Positions 18,506 to 27,569 of a stretch of 50,904 nt of DNA are shown one piece after another. The notes below the pieces were generated by a model. The model was not told where the DNA came from. It saw nothing but the letters and a program-made list of their open reading frames with translations, and made no database searches. The position numbers and the translations under genes are program-made. Position 1 is the stretch's first letter, and every line of letters starts with the position of its first letter. The stretch lies in assembly GCA_938049225.1 (NCBI GenBank), contig CALICM010000003.1, positions 1 to 50,904 on the forward strand, written 5' to 3'. The DNA comes from an uncultured Paracoccaceae bacterium (GTDB lineage Bacteria > Pseudomonadota > Alphaproteobacteria > Rhodobacterales > Rhodobacteraceae).

Positions 18506-19103
18506 ACAACTGCTCACGAAGATCCAGGATTACAACGCAGGCGTTCGCGGCTGCGTGTTCTCGTCGGGCCAAAGCGTGCACCACTCGTTGACCGGCAATT
18601 ACGAGATCATCGACTCGGACGAGTTTGCCGAACTGGCGGACCGTATGCTGGATCTGGGCGATGCAGCGCCAGAGTTGGACGGCGGGTCCGATACTGCTTT
18701 TCTTGAGTACGAAAGCCACAGCGTGTTCATGCGCCGGGTCGATGAAGGCGTCTTGGTCGTCCTGACTGATCCGATGAATATGACTGGCTTCAAAAAGATA
18801 AACGTTGGCATTAACCTGTTCCTGAAGCCGCTGACCAAAGCCGCCAAAGAACCGCAGGTCCAGGCGCAACCGGCCGCAGTCAGCGCCCCAGCAACATCAG
18901 GGGCTCAGGGTGCAAACCCAATGCTCCTGCGTGCCAACGACCCAATCTTAAGGCAACGCGCCGCCCCGGTGCCCGAGGCCCCCGCTGCCCAGGTCACCCC
19001 CCCCGAGCCACCCGTCGAGGAAGTTCCACGCTATGCTCGGTCTGAGTCGGCCGAGGCGCCCGTAAAAAAGAAGAAGCGCTTCTATCGCGGCGTTGAATAC
19101 TAA
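18495..19103 (+). CDS. Roadblock/LC7-like protein 2 with Pro/Ala-rich basic tail
   Basis: A 202-residue protein starting inside the end of the preceding gene. Residues about 1-115 follow the same strand-helix-strand order as its neighbour: RGCVFSSGQSVHHSLTGN, helix SDEFAELADRMLDLGD, FLEYESHSVFMRRV, GVLVVLTDP and a final helix INVGINLFLKPL. Residues about 118-188 are rich in Pro, Ala and Gln and look disordered, and the C-terminus is strongly basic (KKKKRFYRGVEY). The tail could bind membrane, nucleic acid or another partner. Two paralogous Roadblock-like subunits encoded in tandem suggest a heterodimer. Function unknown. Confidence 0.55.
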   Translation: MSVEQLLTKIQDYNAGVRGCVFSSGQSVHHSLTGNYEIIDSDEFAELADRMLDLGDAAPELDGGSDTAFLEYESHSVFMRRVDEGVLVVLTDPMNMTGFKKINVGINLFLKPLTKAAKEPQVQAQPAAVSAPATSGAQGANPMLLRANDPILRQRAAPVPEAPAAQVTPPEPPVEEVPRYARSESAEAPVKKKKRFYRGVEY

Positions 19104-19104
19104 G

Positions 19105-19251
19105 TCAGTCGACAACCTTCCAGCCCTGCCCAAACCGTTTCTTTGCGGTCAGGGCGGGCGGCGATAGTTGATCGGCCGACAAAATGTGCCACGCAACATC
19201 GTGAGCAAGCAAACCAACACGCCGCTGTTCGGCTGACTTAAGCTGTTGGGC
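19105..19251 (-). pseudogene. Possible gene remnant (C-terminal fragment)
   Basis: On the minus strand an open stretch of 48 codons ends with a TGA at 19105-19107 and reads like a protein C-terminus: SAEQRRVGLLAHDVAW, then ALTAKKRFGQGWKVVD. An in-frame TGA lies immediately upstream and no ATG or GTG start is present. It may be the decayed end of a lost gene downstream of the AraC-type regulator. Chance is a real alternative. Confidence 0.22.
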
Positions 19252-19348
19252 TCACATAAAGGGTGTTTCGGCTTCACGCTTTAACATAGGACATGGGCTT
19301 CTGAGTTCGAGTCGGCAACGAGAGTAAAATTGATCAATCAAGCGCGGT

Positions 19349-20314
19349 TCAGTCGCGCGTGGGCGGCTTAGCGGCGTTCCCTCCGAGCATCTGCCGATAT
19401 CCCCCTGGTGGCAGACCGACAAGCTTGGAAAATGTGGTCGTCATGTGGGCTTGCGAAGAGAAACCACAAGCATAGGCAATGTCCGCCAGACCATCCGAAG
19501 ATGTCTCCAACAGTTGCTTCGCTCTGGCGATCCGCCGTTCGATGAGATAGCGATGCGGCGAGATTCCGGTCGCCTTTTTGAAGGCACGGGCAAAATGGAA
19601 TGTAGACACACCCACGGCCTCGGCGACGGACCGCAACCCGACATTCTGATCCAATGTGGCTTCGAAAAAGGCGGTGGCGCATTTGATCTGGGTGGGGCTC
19701 AGGGCCACTTTCGCGGATGGCGCCTTGCGAGCCCCCATACTAAAGCTCCGCACCACTTCGATACAAATCGTCTGCGCCATTGCATCGACCAGCAGCGCAC
19801 TTCCAGAGGATGGTTTCACCAACTCGTGCTGGATGGCCCGGGCGCAATACTGCAGCCGCGCGTTCGGCAGCGCGGTGAACCCCAGCAGGTCAACCCGTTG
19901 CGGATCCCCTTTCAACATCTCGGCCTTCACATCGTCCATAACGGCGCAATCAATCATCAGCTGCAGGGCACTCAGCTGGGACGCATCCGCCTTAACAACC
20001 ACCTCGTGGCCGGCGGGTACAAAGTACAAAGCCCCGGGGTGGAAACATTTCTCGCCGTTGTTCAACAGTGCATCAAATGTCTGGCTCATGATCGAGGCGC
20101 CGGACAACCCCAGGCCGAGGAAATGACAGTCTAACTTTGGACTTACAAAGTCGACCTCTCCCTGGCGGGCAATCATCGCATCGACACCGGACCAGTCTGA
20201 TCCCAGGCGGCTGTGAGTAAATTCGGTTCCCACGCTTCTCAGCATGCCGACGATATCGCTGGGCGAAAGACCGATCGACGCGGCTTTGCTGCTGGCCCTG
20301 CTGGTTTTGTCCAT
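19349..20314 (-). CDS. AraC family transcriptional regulator
   Basis: A 321-residue regulator from MDKTSR (frame open to 20374). The C-terminal 100 residues contain two helix-turn-helix motifs: VGLRSVAEAVGVSTFHFARAF and then GLADIAYACGFSSQAHMTTTF, followed by LVGLPPGGYRQ, the AraC/XylS signature. The N-terminal domain has cupin-like strands with CFHPGALYFVPAGHEVV and probably senses a small molecule. No target gene is obvious; it stands between the Roadblock pair and the Trm112-like gene. A short C-terminal tail ends in KPPTRD. Confidence 0.88.
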   Translation of the reverse strand: MDKTSRASSKAASIGLSPSDIVGMLRSVGTEFTHSRLGSDWSGVDAMIARQGEVDFVSPKLDCHFLGLGLSGASIMSQTFDALLNNGEKCFHPGALYFVPAGHEVVVKADASQLSALQLMIDCAVMDDVKAEMLKGDPQRVDLLGFTALPNARLQYCARAIQHELVKPSSGSALLVDAMAQTICIEVVRSFSMGARKAPSAKVALSPTQIKCATAFFEATLDQNVGLRSVAEAVGVSTFHFARAFKKATGISPHRYLIERRIARAKQLLETSSDGLADIAYACGFSSQAHMTTTFSKLVGLPPGGYRQMLGGNAAKPPTRD

Positions 20315-20440
20315 GAAAATTATCCCTTGCCGCACCTTATGGACGAGGCGCAATGCCATCACCCGACCCAACAAAAAGGGGTCATGCAGCGTTCGTATTC
20401 CAGAATATTGCTCAGCGGCTTGTGGCGACGCCCTTGCACG

Positions 20441-20632
20441 TCACTCGTCCAGCCGTCGTGCCTCGTCGACCAACATCACAGGGATCCCATTGCGGATCGG
20501 AAACGCCAGGCCCGCGCCACGTGACACAAGTTCCTGGGCCGCCGCATCATAAATCAAGACGCCATGTGTCACCGGGCACACTAGGGCCTCGAGCACTTTG
20601 CGGTCCAGTTTCAACTGTACCGCATCATTCAT
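20441..20632 (-). CDS. Trm112 family protein
   Basis: A 63-residue protein with the Trm112/UPF0434 pattern: [18 protein letters not shown] at the start and [20 protein letters not shown] at the end. Only one of the zinc cysteines of eukaryotic Trm112 is kept, as is usual in bacteria. Eukaryotic homologues activate methyltransferases; the bacterial role is not settled. Its start overlaps the stop of the LON-domain gene, so it is the last gene of a thioredoxin/TPR-LON-Trm112 operon. Confidence 0.9.
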   Translation of the reverse strand: MNDAVQLKLDRKVLEALVCPVTHGVLIYDAAAQELVSRGAGLAFPIRNGIPVMLVDEARRLDE

Positions 20633-21285
20633 TGCAGCGTATCATCGTCGCCGCCGCGCAGCGCGAACTCCATCAAGGTCACCAGCGTCTCGCGCCGCGT
20701 CTCGAGCGTGGGCGCTTCGAGTAACGCTTGTTTCTCTTCGGGGTCAAACGGGCACAACATGGACAGCGAGTTTACCAGCAACTCCTCGTCCGCCTCTTTC
20801 AGGCTGTCCCAATCCGAGGCCAGTTGTGCTGTCTCGAAATAGCGGCGCAGCACGTCCAGAAACGCGGGCCGATCAAAGCTTTCGTCAACCTCGCGCCGAC
20901 CGAGGTCCCGCTCAAAGCTGTCCCAGTCCACATCCGCCTTGAGATATGCAGCAAACCCATCAAGCTGCTCGGTTATGCGAAACCGCGACACCCCCGACAG
21001 AGTGACCATATAGCGGCCATCGTCGGTCTCTTGAAACGCTGTCAGTCGGCCCGCGCAACCGATCCGATGCAGCCGTGGCTTGCCGGTCTTGCCGCTGGGC
21101 AAGTCCACAGGCTGCACCATCCCGATCAATCGATGTTCGGATTTCAGCGTGTCGTCCAGCATCGCCAAATACCTTGGCTCAAAGATATTCAGTGGCAAGC
21201 GGGTGCGCGGCAAGAGCAGCGCACCGGGCAGAGGAAATACGGGAATCGTTGCTGGCAGGTCAGCTGGTGCATAAGGTCTGCTCAT
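20629..21285 (-). CDS. LON peptidase substrate-binding domain protein
   Basis: A 218-residue stand-alone LON N-terminal domain. The start reads [30 protein letters not shown], the hallmark of this domain, followed by [23 protein letters not shown] and a helical C-terminal part. There is no AAA or protease domain. Such proteins are common in alphaproteobacteria next to thioredoxin-like co-chaperones; a role in presenting or binding unfolded proteins is inferred, not shown. Confidence 0.9.
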   Translation of the reverse strand: MSRPYAPADLPATIPVFPLPGALLLPRTRLPLNIFEPRYLAMLDDTLKSEHRLIGMVQPVDLPSGKTGKPRLHRIGCAGRLTAFQETDDGRYMVTLSGVSRFRITEQLDGFAAYLKADVDWDSFERDLGRREVDESFDRPAFLDVLRRYFETAQLASDWDSLKEADEELLVNSLSMLCPFDPEEKQALLEAPTLETRRETLVTLMEFALRGGDDDTLQ

Positions 21286-21320
21286 TGGCTTGGGTGCCCC
21301 TTCGCGGTTCCCAAAACCAC

Positions 21321-22235
21321 TTAGGCGAAAATCATGGATGACAAGCGCCTGCGTCCCTTTTGCGCAACTGGGTCCTTCGCACCTAAAGCCTCGAACAATT
21401 TAAACAATTGCTCCTTGGCAGCGCCGTCCTGCCACTCACGATCCTTGGCGAAAAGCGCCAGCAATGTTTCGACCGCCTCCTCGTTGGCCCCGGCGCCGAC
21501 TTGCGCCATGGCCAGGTCCAAGCGCGCTTGCAGATCCTCGGGATCCGCTGTCACTTTCGCGGCCAATTCGGCAACCTCGCCCGCACCCTCAGCACTCGCG
21601 GCCAAGTCCAGTTGCGCATAAACGGCGGCAAGGGCCGGATCGCCGCGTTTCTCTTCGGGGGCGCTGTCCAAAACGGCACGCGCTTGATCGTTCTCGCCCA
21701 GCGCCATATGGGCCCGGGCCAAGCCAGCCAAGGCAAGCAGGTTTCCCTCATCCTCGCCCAACACGGCGGCAAACACCTGCGCGGCATCGGCGACAGCACC
21801 TTCCTCAAGCATTTTCTCGGCGGCCTCTAACGCCTCACCCAGACCGCTGTCACCTGCAGGGCTCTGCGCAACCAGCTTGTCAATAAAGGCTTGGATCTGC
21901 GCGGGCGTCTGCGCGCCCATGAAACCATCCACCGGCTGGCCGCCGACAAAGCCGAACACCGCTGGGATTGACTGCACCCGCATTTGGCCGGCTACCATCT
22001 GGTTTTCGTCCACATTGACCTTGACCATGCGCACCTTACCGCCCGCGGCCTGCACGGCCGCCTCGAGCGTGGGGGTCAGTTGCTTGCATGGACCACACCA
22101 AGGCGCCCAAAAGTCGACGATAACGGGAACTTGCATCGATACATCGACGACGTCGGCCATAAAGGTCGCCTCGGTCGTGTCCTTGATCAGTTCGCCTGCA
22201 GGCGCGTCGGTCGCCGTTTGTCCAAGTTCAAGCAT
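21321..22235 (-). CDS. Thioredoxin-TPR co-chaperone (CnoX/YbbN-like)
   Basis: A 304-residue fusion of a thioredoxin domain (about 20-130) and TPR-like helices (about 140-300). The active site is WCGPC with Cys47 and Cys50, so unlike E. coli CnoX, which lacks the second-type redox pair, this protein could be a working oxidoreductase. The helical part has repeated AAEKMLEEG, LARAHMALGENDQARAVL and AMAQVGAGANEEAVETLL units. Family members hold clients for GroEL and DnaK under oxidative stress. A GAGGGA ribosome-binding site precedes the ATG. It heads the operon with the LON and Trm112 genes and is divergent from gshB. Confidence 0.9.
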   Translation of the reverse strand: MLELGQTATDAPAGELIKDTTEATFMADVVDVSMQVPVIVDFWAPWCGPCKQLTPTLEAAVQAAGGKVRMVKVNVDENQMVAGQMRVQSIPAVFGFVGGQPVDGFMGAQTPAQIQAFIDKLVAQSPAGDSGLGEALEAAEKMLEEGAVADAAQVFAAVLGEDEGNLLALAGLARAHMALGENDQARAVLDSAPEEKRGDPALAAVYAQLDLAASAEGAGEVAELAAKVTADPEDLQARLDLAMAQVGAGANEEAVETLLALFAKDREWQDGAAKEQLFKLFEALGAKDPVAQKGRRRLSSMIFA

Positions 22236-22373
22236 TAGTGATCCCTCTCCCCAATCTGGGTGTCGCCCTCATATAAGGCGGGTTGACCGGAAGTGCCAGC
22301 GTTGCCGCCGCTTGAAACCCAAGGCGTTCTGGTCCATGGGACCAAGGACCGCACAGCTTTCAGGATCAACGCC

Positions 22374-23318
22374 ATGCCCCTTTCTGTCGCCGTCCAAATG
22401 GACCCGATCCAAACCGTCGATGTCGCCGCCGACAGCAGCTTTCGGATTATGGAAGAGGCACAATCCCGTGGCCACGACTTGTTCACCTATTCCCCGGATC
22501 ATCTTGCCTTTGACGAGGGGCGGATCCTGGCCACCGGCCATCGTGTCACCGTTCGACGCGAGGCCGGCAATCACGCCGATCTGGGCCCGCGCGAGACGGT
22601 GGATCTGGCCGATTGGGACGTTGTTTGGCTGCGGCAGGATCCGCCGTTCGATATGAACTACATCACCACCACGCATCTGTTAGATATGCTCAAACCCCAT
22701 ACGCTGGTGGTGAACGATCCGTTCTGGGTGCGCAACTACCCCGAGAAGCTGTTGGTGCTGCAGTTCCCTGACTTGACGCCCGCCACGATGGTGGCCCGCG
22801 ATCTGGAAACGCTGAAAGCCTTCAAGGCCCGGCACGCGGATATCATCTTGAAGCCGCTTTATGGCAACGGCGGCGCGGGTGTGTTCCGCCTGGACCCCAA
22901 TGATCGCAACCTCAACTCTCTGCACGAGTTGTTCACCGGGTTCAGCCGCGAGCCGCTGATCGCGCAGCAATTCTTGCCGCAGGTGGCCGCCGGCGACAAA
23001 CGTGTCATCCTGATCGACGGCACCCCTGTCGGGGCGATCAACCGCGTGCCCGCCCCGGGCGAAACCCGCTCGAACCTGCATGTCGGCGGCCGCCCCGAAA
23101 AGGTCTCCCTGAGCGCGCGGGATCTTGAGATTTGCGCCGCCATCGGGCCGCTTTTGCGCGAGAAGAATCAGATCTTCGTTGGGATCGATGTCATTGGCGA
23201 CTATTTGACCGAGATCAACGTAACCTCACCCACTGGCCTGCAGGAGCTTGAGCGTTTCGATAACATCAATGTCACCGCCAAGATATGGGAGGCGATCGAG
23301 GCCCGCTGCGACAGCTAA
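22374..23318 (+). CDS. gshB: Glutathione synthase
   Basis: A 314-residue ATP-grasp ligase that joins gamma-glutamylcysteine and glycine. Typical motifs: VAVQMDPIQTVDVAADSSF at the N-terminus, LRQDPPFDMNYI, VVNDPFWVRNYPEKL, KPLYGNGGAGVFR in the ATP-binding loop, KRVILIDGTPVGAINRVP, and INVTSPTGLQEL close to the end. ATG 22374 is chosen because the protein then begins as family members do; the 27 codons upstream are not conserved-looking. Divergent from the thioredoxin/TPR gene, which suits a shared thiol-redox theme. Confidence 0.95.
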   Translation: MPLSVAVQMDPIQTVDVAADSSFRIMEEAQSRGHDLFTYSPDHLAFDEGRILATGHRVTVRREAGNHADLGPRETVDLADWDVVWLRQDPPFDMNYITTTHLLDMLKPHTLVVNDPFWVRNYPEKLLVLQFPDLTPATMVARDLETLKAFKARHADIILKPLYGNGGAGVFRLDPNDRNLNSLHELFTGFSREPLIAQQFLPQVAAGDKRVILIDGTPVGAINRVPAPGETRSNLHVGGRPEKVSLSARDLEICAAIGPLLREKNQIFVGIDVIGDYLTEINVTSPTGLQELERFDNINVTAKIWEAIEARCDS

Positions 23319-23321
23319 CCG

Positions 23322-24527
23322 CTAGGCGATCAAACGCGGATCCGACCCCATCTCGACCCCGGGAAAAACCTGGCTTTCCACATCCGATAAAGCCAATCCG
23401 AACAGATCGCGCATCGCCCAGCCTGCGTAGCGTCGTACATCCGCCGTTGGCATCAAATCGCGGTCGCGGTACAACTGCGAGGGGTTAAGCCCCGGCCAAT
23501 CGCCATGCACGGTCTTGCCTTTCAGCGCACCACCCGCGAACAGCGCCGCCCCACCGGTGCCATGATCGGTGCCTTTGGCGCCGTTCTCGCGTACGGTGCG
23601 GCCAAACTCGGTCAAGCACAAAACAGCCGTGTTCCCCCAAACGGGACCCAGGCCGGATTTCAGGGTTAGGATCGCGGTGGAAAGTTCGACCAGCGCGCGG
23701 TTCAACGCACCCTTTTGGCTTTGATGCGTGTCCCATCCGTTCAGCGAAAAGGCGGCCACGCGCGACGCACCGCTCAACTGCTCGGCCGTAAAGGTCGCCA
23801 GCGCCTCGGCCCGTTGCGAGGTGCGGGTGTTCATCCCCTCGGGCACATCGCGCGCGGCCGAGATCGCCATTGCCGTCCGCCCCGCCGCCGCGAACAGCGG
23901 ATCCTGGGCCCAGACCTGCCCCAACAACAACTGTGCTTGCGGCGACAGATCCATGTCATTGTCGGGCGACCAACTGCTGATCGGCACGTCACCGCGCAGC
24001 AGCAGCAACTCACCCCGCCCCACCGCAAAGGCGGTTTCGGCCTGGGCGCCTGGCAGCAGCGACAACATGCGGTTCAACCAGCCATCGCGGCCGGGGGTCA
24101 TGCCGCCGTCCGCGGAATTGCCGCCGTTTTCCAGCAAATCCTGACCGTCGAAATGACTGCGCTTGTCGCGATAGGGGGTCGAGACGGCATGCGCAAAGCT
24201 CATCTCGCCCGCCTGCCACAAAGGCATAAGTGGCGCGAGCGAGGGGTGTAGCATAAAGAAGCCGTCCAGATCCTGCGCGCCGCCCTCCTCCCCCAGGGAC
24301 AAGGTCTTGCGATGCTGCCGCAAGGCACGATCCCCGATGGGTTGGACAACATCAAGGCCGTCCATCGCACCGCGCAGCACAATCACCACCAGGCGGGCAT
24401 CGCCAGGGGTCGAGGCCAAGGTCACCGGCGTTATAAACGGGCTGGCGGCCGCCGAGCAGCCAAGGGCAAGGCTGCGTGTCAGCAGTCCGCGACGGGTGAG
24501 ACCCTGTGGCGTGGGGGTGTTGGACAT
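23322..24527 (-). CDS. DUF1501 protein, Tat-exported
   Basis: A 401-residue protein with a twin-arginine signal: LTRRGLLTRSLALGCSAA. The mature part has the DUF1501 (sulfatase-like fold) pattern: LVVIVLRGAMDGLD, LHPSLAPLMPLW, YRDKRSHFDGQD, NGWDTHQ and LTEFGRTVRENGAKGTDHGTGGA. Residues resembling metal ligands of the alkaline phosphatase superfamily (Asp, His in GTDHG) are kept. Almost always paired with a DUF1800 gene, as here (the DUF1800 stop-to-start gap is 16 bases, DUF1800 upstream). The family's biochemical role is unknown. AGGAGG precedes the start. Confidence 0.9.
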   Translation of the reverse strand: MSNTPTPQGLTRRGLLTRSLALGCSAAASPFITPVTLASTPGDARLVVIVLRGAMDGLDVVQPIGDRALRQHRKTLSLGEEGGAQDLDGFFMLHPSLAPLMPLWQAGEMSFAHAVSTPYRDKRSHFDGQDLLENGGNSADGGMTPGRDGWLNRMLSLLPGAQAETAFAVGRGELLLLRGDVPISSWSPDNDMDLSPQAQLLLGQVWAQDPLFAAAGRTAMAISAARDVPEGMNTRTSQRAEALATFTAEQLSGASRVAAFSLNGWDTHQSQKGALNRALVELSTAILTLKSGLGPVWGNTAVLCLTEFGRTVRENGAKGTDHGTGGAALFAGGALKGKTVHGDWPGLNPSQLYRDRDLMPTADVRRYAGWAMRDLFGLALSDVESQVFPGVEMGSDPRLIA

Positions 24528-24543
24528 CCGATCCTCCTGCCTT

Positions 24544-25905
24544 TCAGCGACGATTAAACGTGGGCGAGGCCAAAACCAGCGTCACACCTTCGTGGCGCGT
24601 CTCGGCCCGGGCGGTCAGCTCTTTCAGACGCGGCGGGGCCAGCACACCCAAGGTTTGTTCAAGAAAAGCCGCTGGATCCAGATCTTTACCACGCTGCTGC
24701 ACCACCCGATTGGCCCATTCAACCCGGGCCGCAAGGCCAGCGGGCGTGATCCAATTCGCTGGATCCTCGGGCCAGCCATCCGGGCCCAAGGGCCGCAGTA
24801 TCGGCTGACCCATGGCGGCAAGGGGTGCAAGGATACCCCGCCCGAACTCACCCCGTTTCAACGTGGCCAAATCGGCGCTGGTCACACCCACCGACCTCAG
24901 AGTCGACACCAGGAAATGCTGCGGTGTCTTTGCGTTGACAAGCGGCAAGGCCCAGGCGCGCGGGTCATCAAGCAACGTGTGATACGCCGACGTCAGGCGG
25001 CCATCGCCCTGCAGATAAGCATCCGCCACCGCCTTGACATAATCTTCAGCAGGATCCGGGCCGACAAAATGCACGATCAGCTTGCGCGCCAAATGCTGCG
25101 CGGTATCGGGATGCAGGGCAAGATCCTCGAGCGCGCGATCCACATCCTCGACGCTGGCCTGTCCTTTGCCGCCGTAAGCACGGCCCAAAACGGTTTCCGC
25201 GCCCGGCTCGGCGATCCCGGGTCGAAAGCGGAACAGGCCATCCTCAAGCGACATACCGGTCAGCAGTTCGGCGAACTCGCGCACATCGCGCTGCACATAG
25301 CTGCCGCCCACCCCCACGGTATGAAGTTCGAGTACCTCGCGGGCCAGATTTTCGTTCAGCCCCCGGTTGCGCTTTTGCCCCATCCGCGAGTTTGGACCGA
25401 CCGAGCGGACCTGGTTCAGATAAACCAACATTGCCGGGTGCCGGACAACGGCCTTCAGCATCTCGGCAAAGGGTTTGGCGATATAGGGCCGGATCGCCGT
25501 TTCCACGAAATCATAGGCCAGTAGCGTACGCCTGCGTCCGTCGGCGGCAACGGTGAAATGATCGGTCCAAAACCACGCCAGGCGCTCGCGAAACCCGGCG
25601 GGACTGTCAACACTGCGACCGATGAGCCTCAGGTTGTCTTGGTGGAGGGTGGCGCGAAAACGATCGGTGATGTCTTGCGCCAGGGCTTTGGCGTTTTTGG
25701 CGTTCTTGCGGATTTCCTTACGGGACTCGCTTTGATCCTCGAGCAACTTTGCCCGCGCCGCCAAGTCGGTATAATCGCGACCAGGACCCGGGTCTTCGGC
25801 ACGCAGTTGGTCCATCAACGTCTGGCGGTTGTTGGCCATGGGCTGACCAGGTGCGGCCCCGGTGCCAAATCGAACGGTTGCAATAGCGGTTTGAGCGGTC
25901 TGCAT
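24544..25905 (-). CDS. DUF1800 protein
   Basis: A 453-residue protein of the DUF1800 family. Recognisable parts are the N-terminal ATVRFGTGAAPG, the middle RERLAWFWTDHFTV, the highly conserved NENLAREVLELHTVG, VREFAELLTGMSLE, then HPDTAQHLARKLIVHFVGPDP. The start at 25905 has AGGATC upstream; the frame runs on to 25992 without sequence that looks coding. No clear signal peptide is seen, while its partner has a Tat signal, so the two may act on opposite sides or be exported together. Precedes the DUF1501 gene in one operon. Function unknown. Confidence 0.88.
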   Translation of the reverse strand: MQTAQTAIATVRFGTGAAPGQPMANNRQTLMDQLRAEDPGPGRDYTDLAARAKLLEDQSESRKEIRKNAKNAKALAQDITDRFRATLHQDNLRLIGRSVDSPAGFRERLAWFWTDHFTVAADGRRRTLLAYDFVETAIRPYIAKPFAEMLKAVVRHPAMLVYLNQVRSVGPNSRMGQKRNRGLNENLAREVLELHTVGVGGSYVQRDVREFAELLTGMSLEDGLFRFRPGIAEPGAETVLGRAYGGKGQASVEDVDRALEDLALHPDTAQHLARKLIVHFVGPDPAEDYVKAVADAYLQGDGRLTSAYHTLLDDPRAWALPLVNAKTPQHFLVSTLRSVGVTSADLATLKRGEFGRGILAPLAAMGQPILRPLGPDGWPEDPANWITPAGLAARVEWANRVVQQRGKDLDPAAFLEQTLGVLAPPRLKELTARAETRHEGVTLVLASPTFNRR

Positions 25906-26067
25906 GGGTCGGGATCCTGCCTGGCACAGTGTCTTACACGCTTTATACGGGGGAACAGGTCTTGTCTGTCGAATTATTTTCACCCGTTGCACAGGGCGGT
26001 GCCGAACCGCTTGCAGCGCTTGCGTTGAGCACTAGGTTGGCTGCGGAACCTTTACGGAAAGACACCT

Positions 26068-27548
26068 ATGCATCCGGCCTATGACACATTGATCGCCCAT
26101 ACCCGCCGCACCACGGCCCTGCGCCAGGCCAGCGCTGTATTGGATTGGGATCAAGAAACCATGATGCCCCCCAAAGGGGCCGCACAGCGGGCCGAGCAAG
26201 CCGCAGCCCTAAGCGCCGCCTTGCACGCGCGCCGCACCGACCCGCGCATCGCCGATCTAATCGCTGATCTGAACGGCACGGATTTGCCATCGACCGCACG
26301 GCGAAACCTTGCCCTTATCCAGCGTGACTATGACCAGGCCACAAAAACCCCAGAGGACCTTGCCACTGCCATGGCGCATGCCACCGCGACCGGCTATGCG
26401 GCATGGAAAGCCGCCCGGGCCAGCGGTCAAATGGCCGCTTTTTGCCAGCCCTATCCCGCATCGTCGATCTGCAACGAGAGTATGCCGATTGCATCGCGAC
26501 ACCTGGCCAGTCACGCTATGACACTTTGTTGGGGCTCTATGAGCCGGGCGCGAGCGCACGGACGCTTCTGCCCCTGCTCGAAGGCCTGCGTGCGCCCTTG
26601 GCCGCTTTGCGTAGCGCCCTGGCGGACCGCCCCGCACCTGCCCGCCTGTCGGGCGAGTTCCCGGTCGAGGCACAATTGACCCTGTCCCGCACGGTCGCCC
26701 ATGCTCTGGGATATGATGGCGAGGCGGGGCGGATGGACCTTACGGTACATCCGTTCTGTGTCGGCACCGGTGGGGATGTGCGGATCACAACGCGCGTGCG
26801 ACCCGACGATCCGCTGGACTGCCTTTATGCTGTTATCCACGAAACCGGCCATGCGCTTTACGAGCAAAACGTGCCGGCGAACAGTATTTTGGAACCTGCG
26901 GGTCAGCATGCCTCGATGGGCGTGCATGAAAGCCAAAGTCGGTTGTTCGAAAACCAAATCGGCCGGTCGCGGGCCTTTGCGGAATGGCTATACCCCCAGA
27001 TGATCGAGACGTTTGGCCCAGACTGCGTGGCCAGCCCCGAGGCGCTTTATGCGGCGGTCAATCATGTGGAAACGGGGTTCAATCGCACCGAGTCGGACGA
27101 AGTGCATTACAATCTGCATGTTCTGCTGCGCGCGACGCTTGAGCATGATCTGATCGAGGGTAAGCTGCAGGTCAATGACCTTGAGGCCGCGTGGAATGCC
27201 ACCTTTGCCCGCGACTTCGGCCGCCAAGTTCCAGACCCATTGCAGGGCGTTCTGCAAGATGTGCATTGGGCCCACGGCAGCTTTGGATACTTCCCGACCT
27301 ATAGCCTGGGCAATCTTTATGCGGCGGCGATGTATGAGAGCCTGGGCACCGCGCTACCGAATTTGGAAGCCCTTATCTCGCAGGGTGATTTCACCCCAAT
27401 CACTGCGTGGCTAACCGAGAATGTGCACACCAAAGCCAATACGTTGGATCCAGAACCCCTAATGGCGGCGGCCACGGGCAAGCCCCTGTCCACCGAACCG
27501 CTGATCACCTATTTGACGCAGAAATACAGCGCGCTTTACAGCCTGTGA
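26068..27548 (+). pseudogene. M32 carboxypeptidase Taq-type, one-base frameshift
   Basis: The first frame (26068 to about 26440) encodes the M32 N-terminus with SAVLDWDQETMMPPKGA, and the rest, in another frame, carries the body: HPFCVGTGGDVRITTR, the zinc motif HETGH (26838-26852), then GVHESQSRLFEN and GSFGYFPTYSLGN. Joined, the protein would be about 490 residues, the normal family length. The switch falls at a run of five T (26439-26443): six T would restore GCT-TTT-TTG-CCA and the expected AAFLPALSRIV. So the gene is either recently broken, or the base is missing through a homopolymer reading error. M32 enzymes remove C-terminal residues from peptides. Confidence 0.82.
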
Positions 27549-27569
27549 TCCCGAACCATCATCGCGCCC

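Noticed and set aside
24307-25524. Plus-strand ORF of 405 codons
   Set aside because: Fully antisense to the DUF1501 and DUF1800 genes; no recognised motif.
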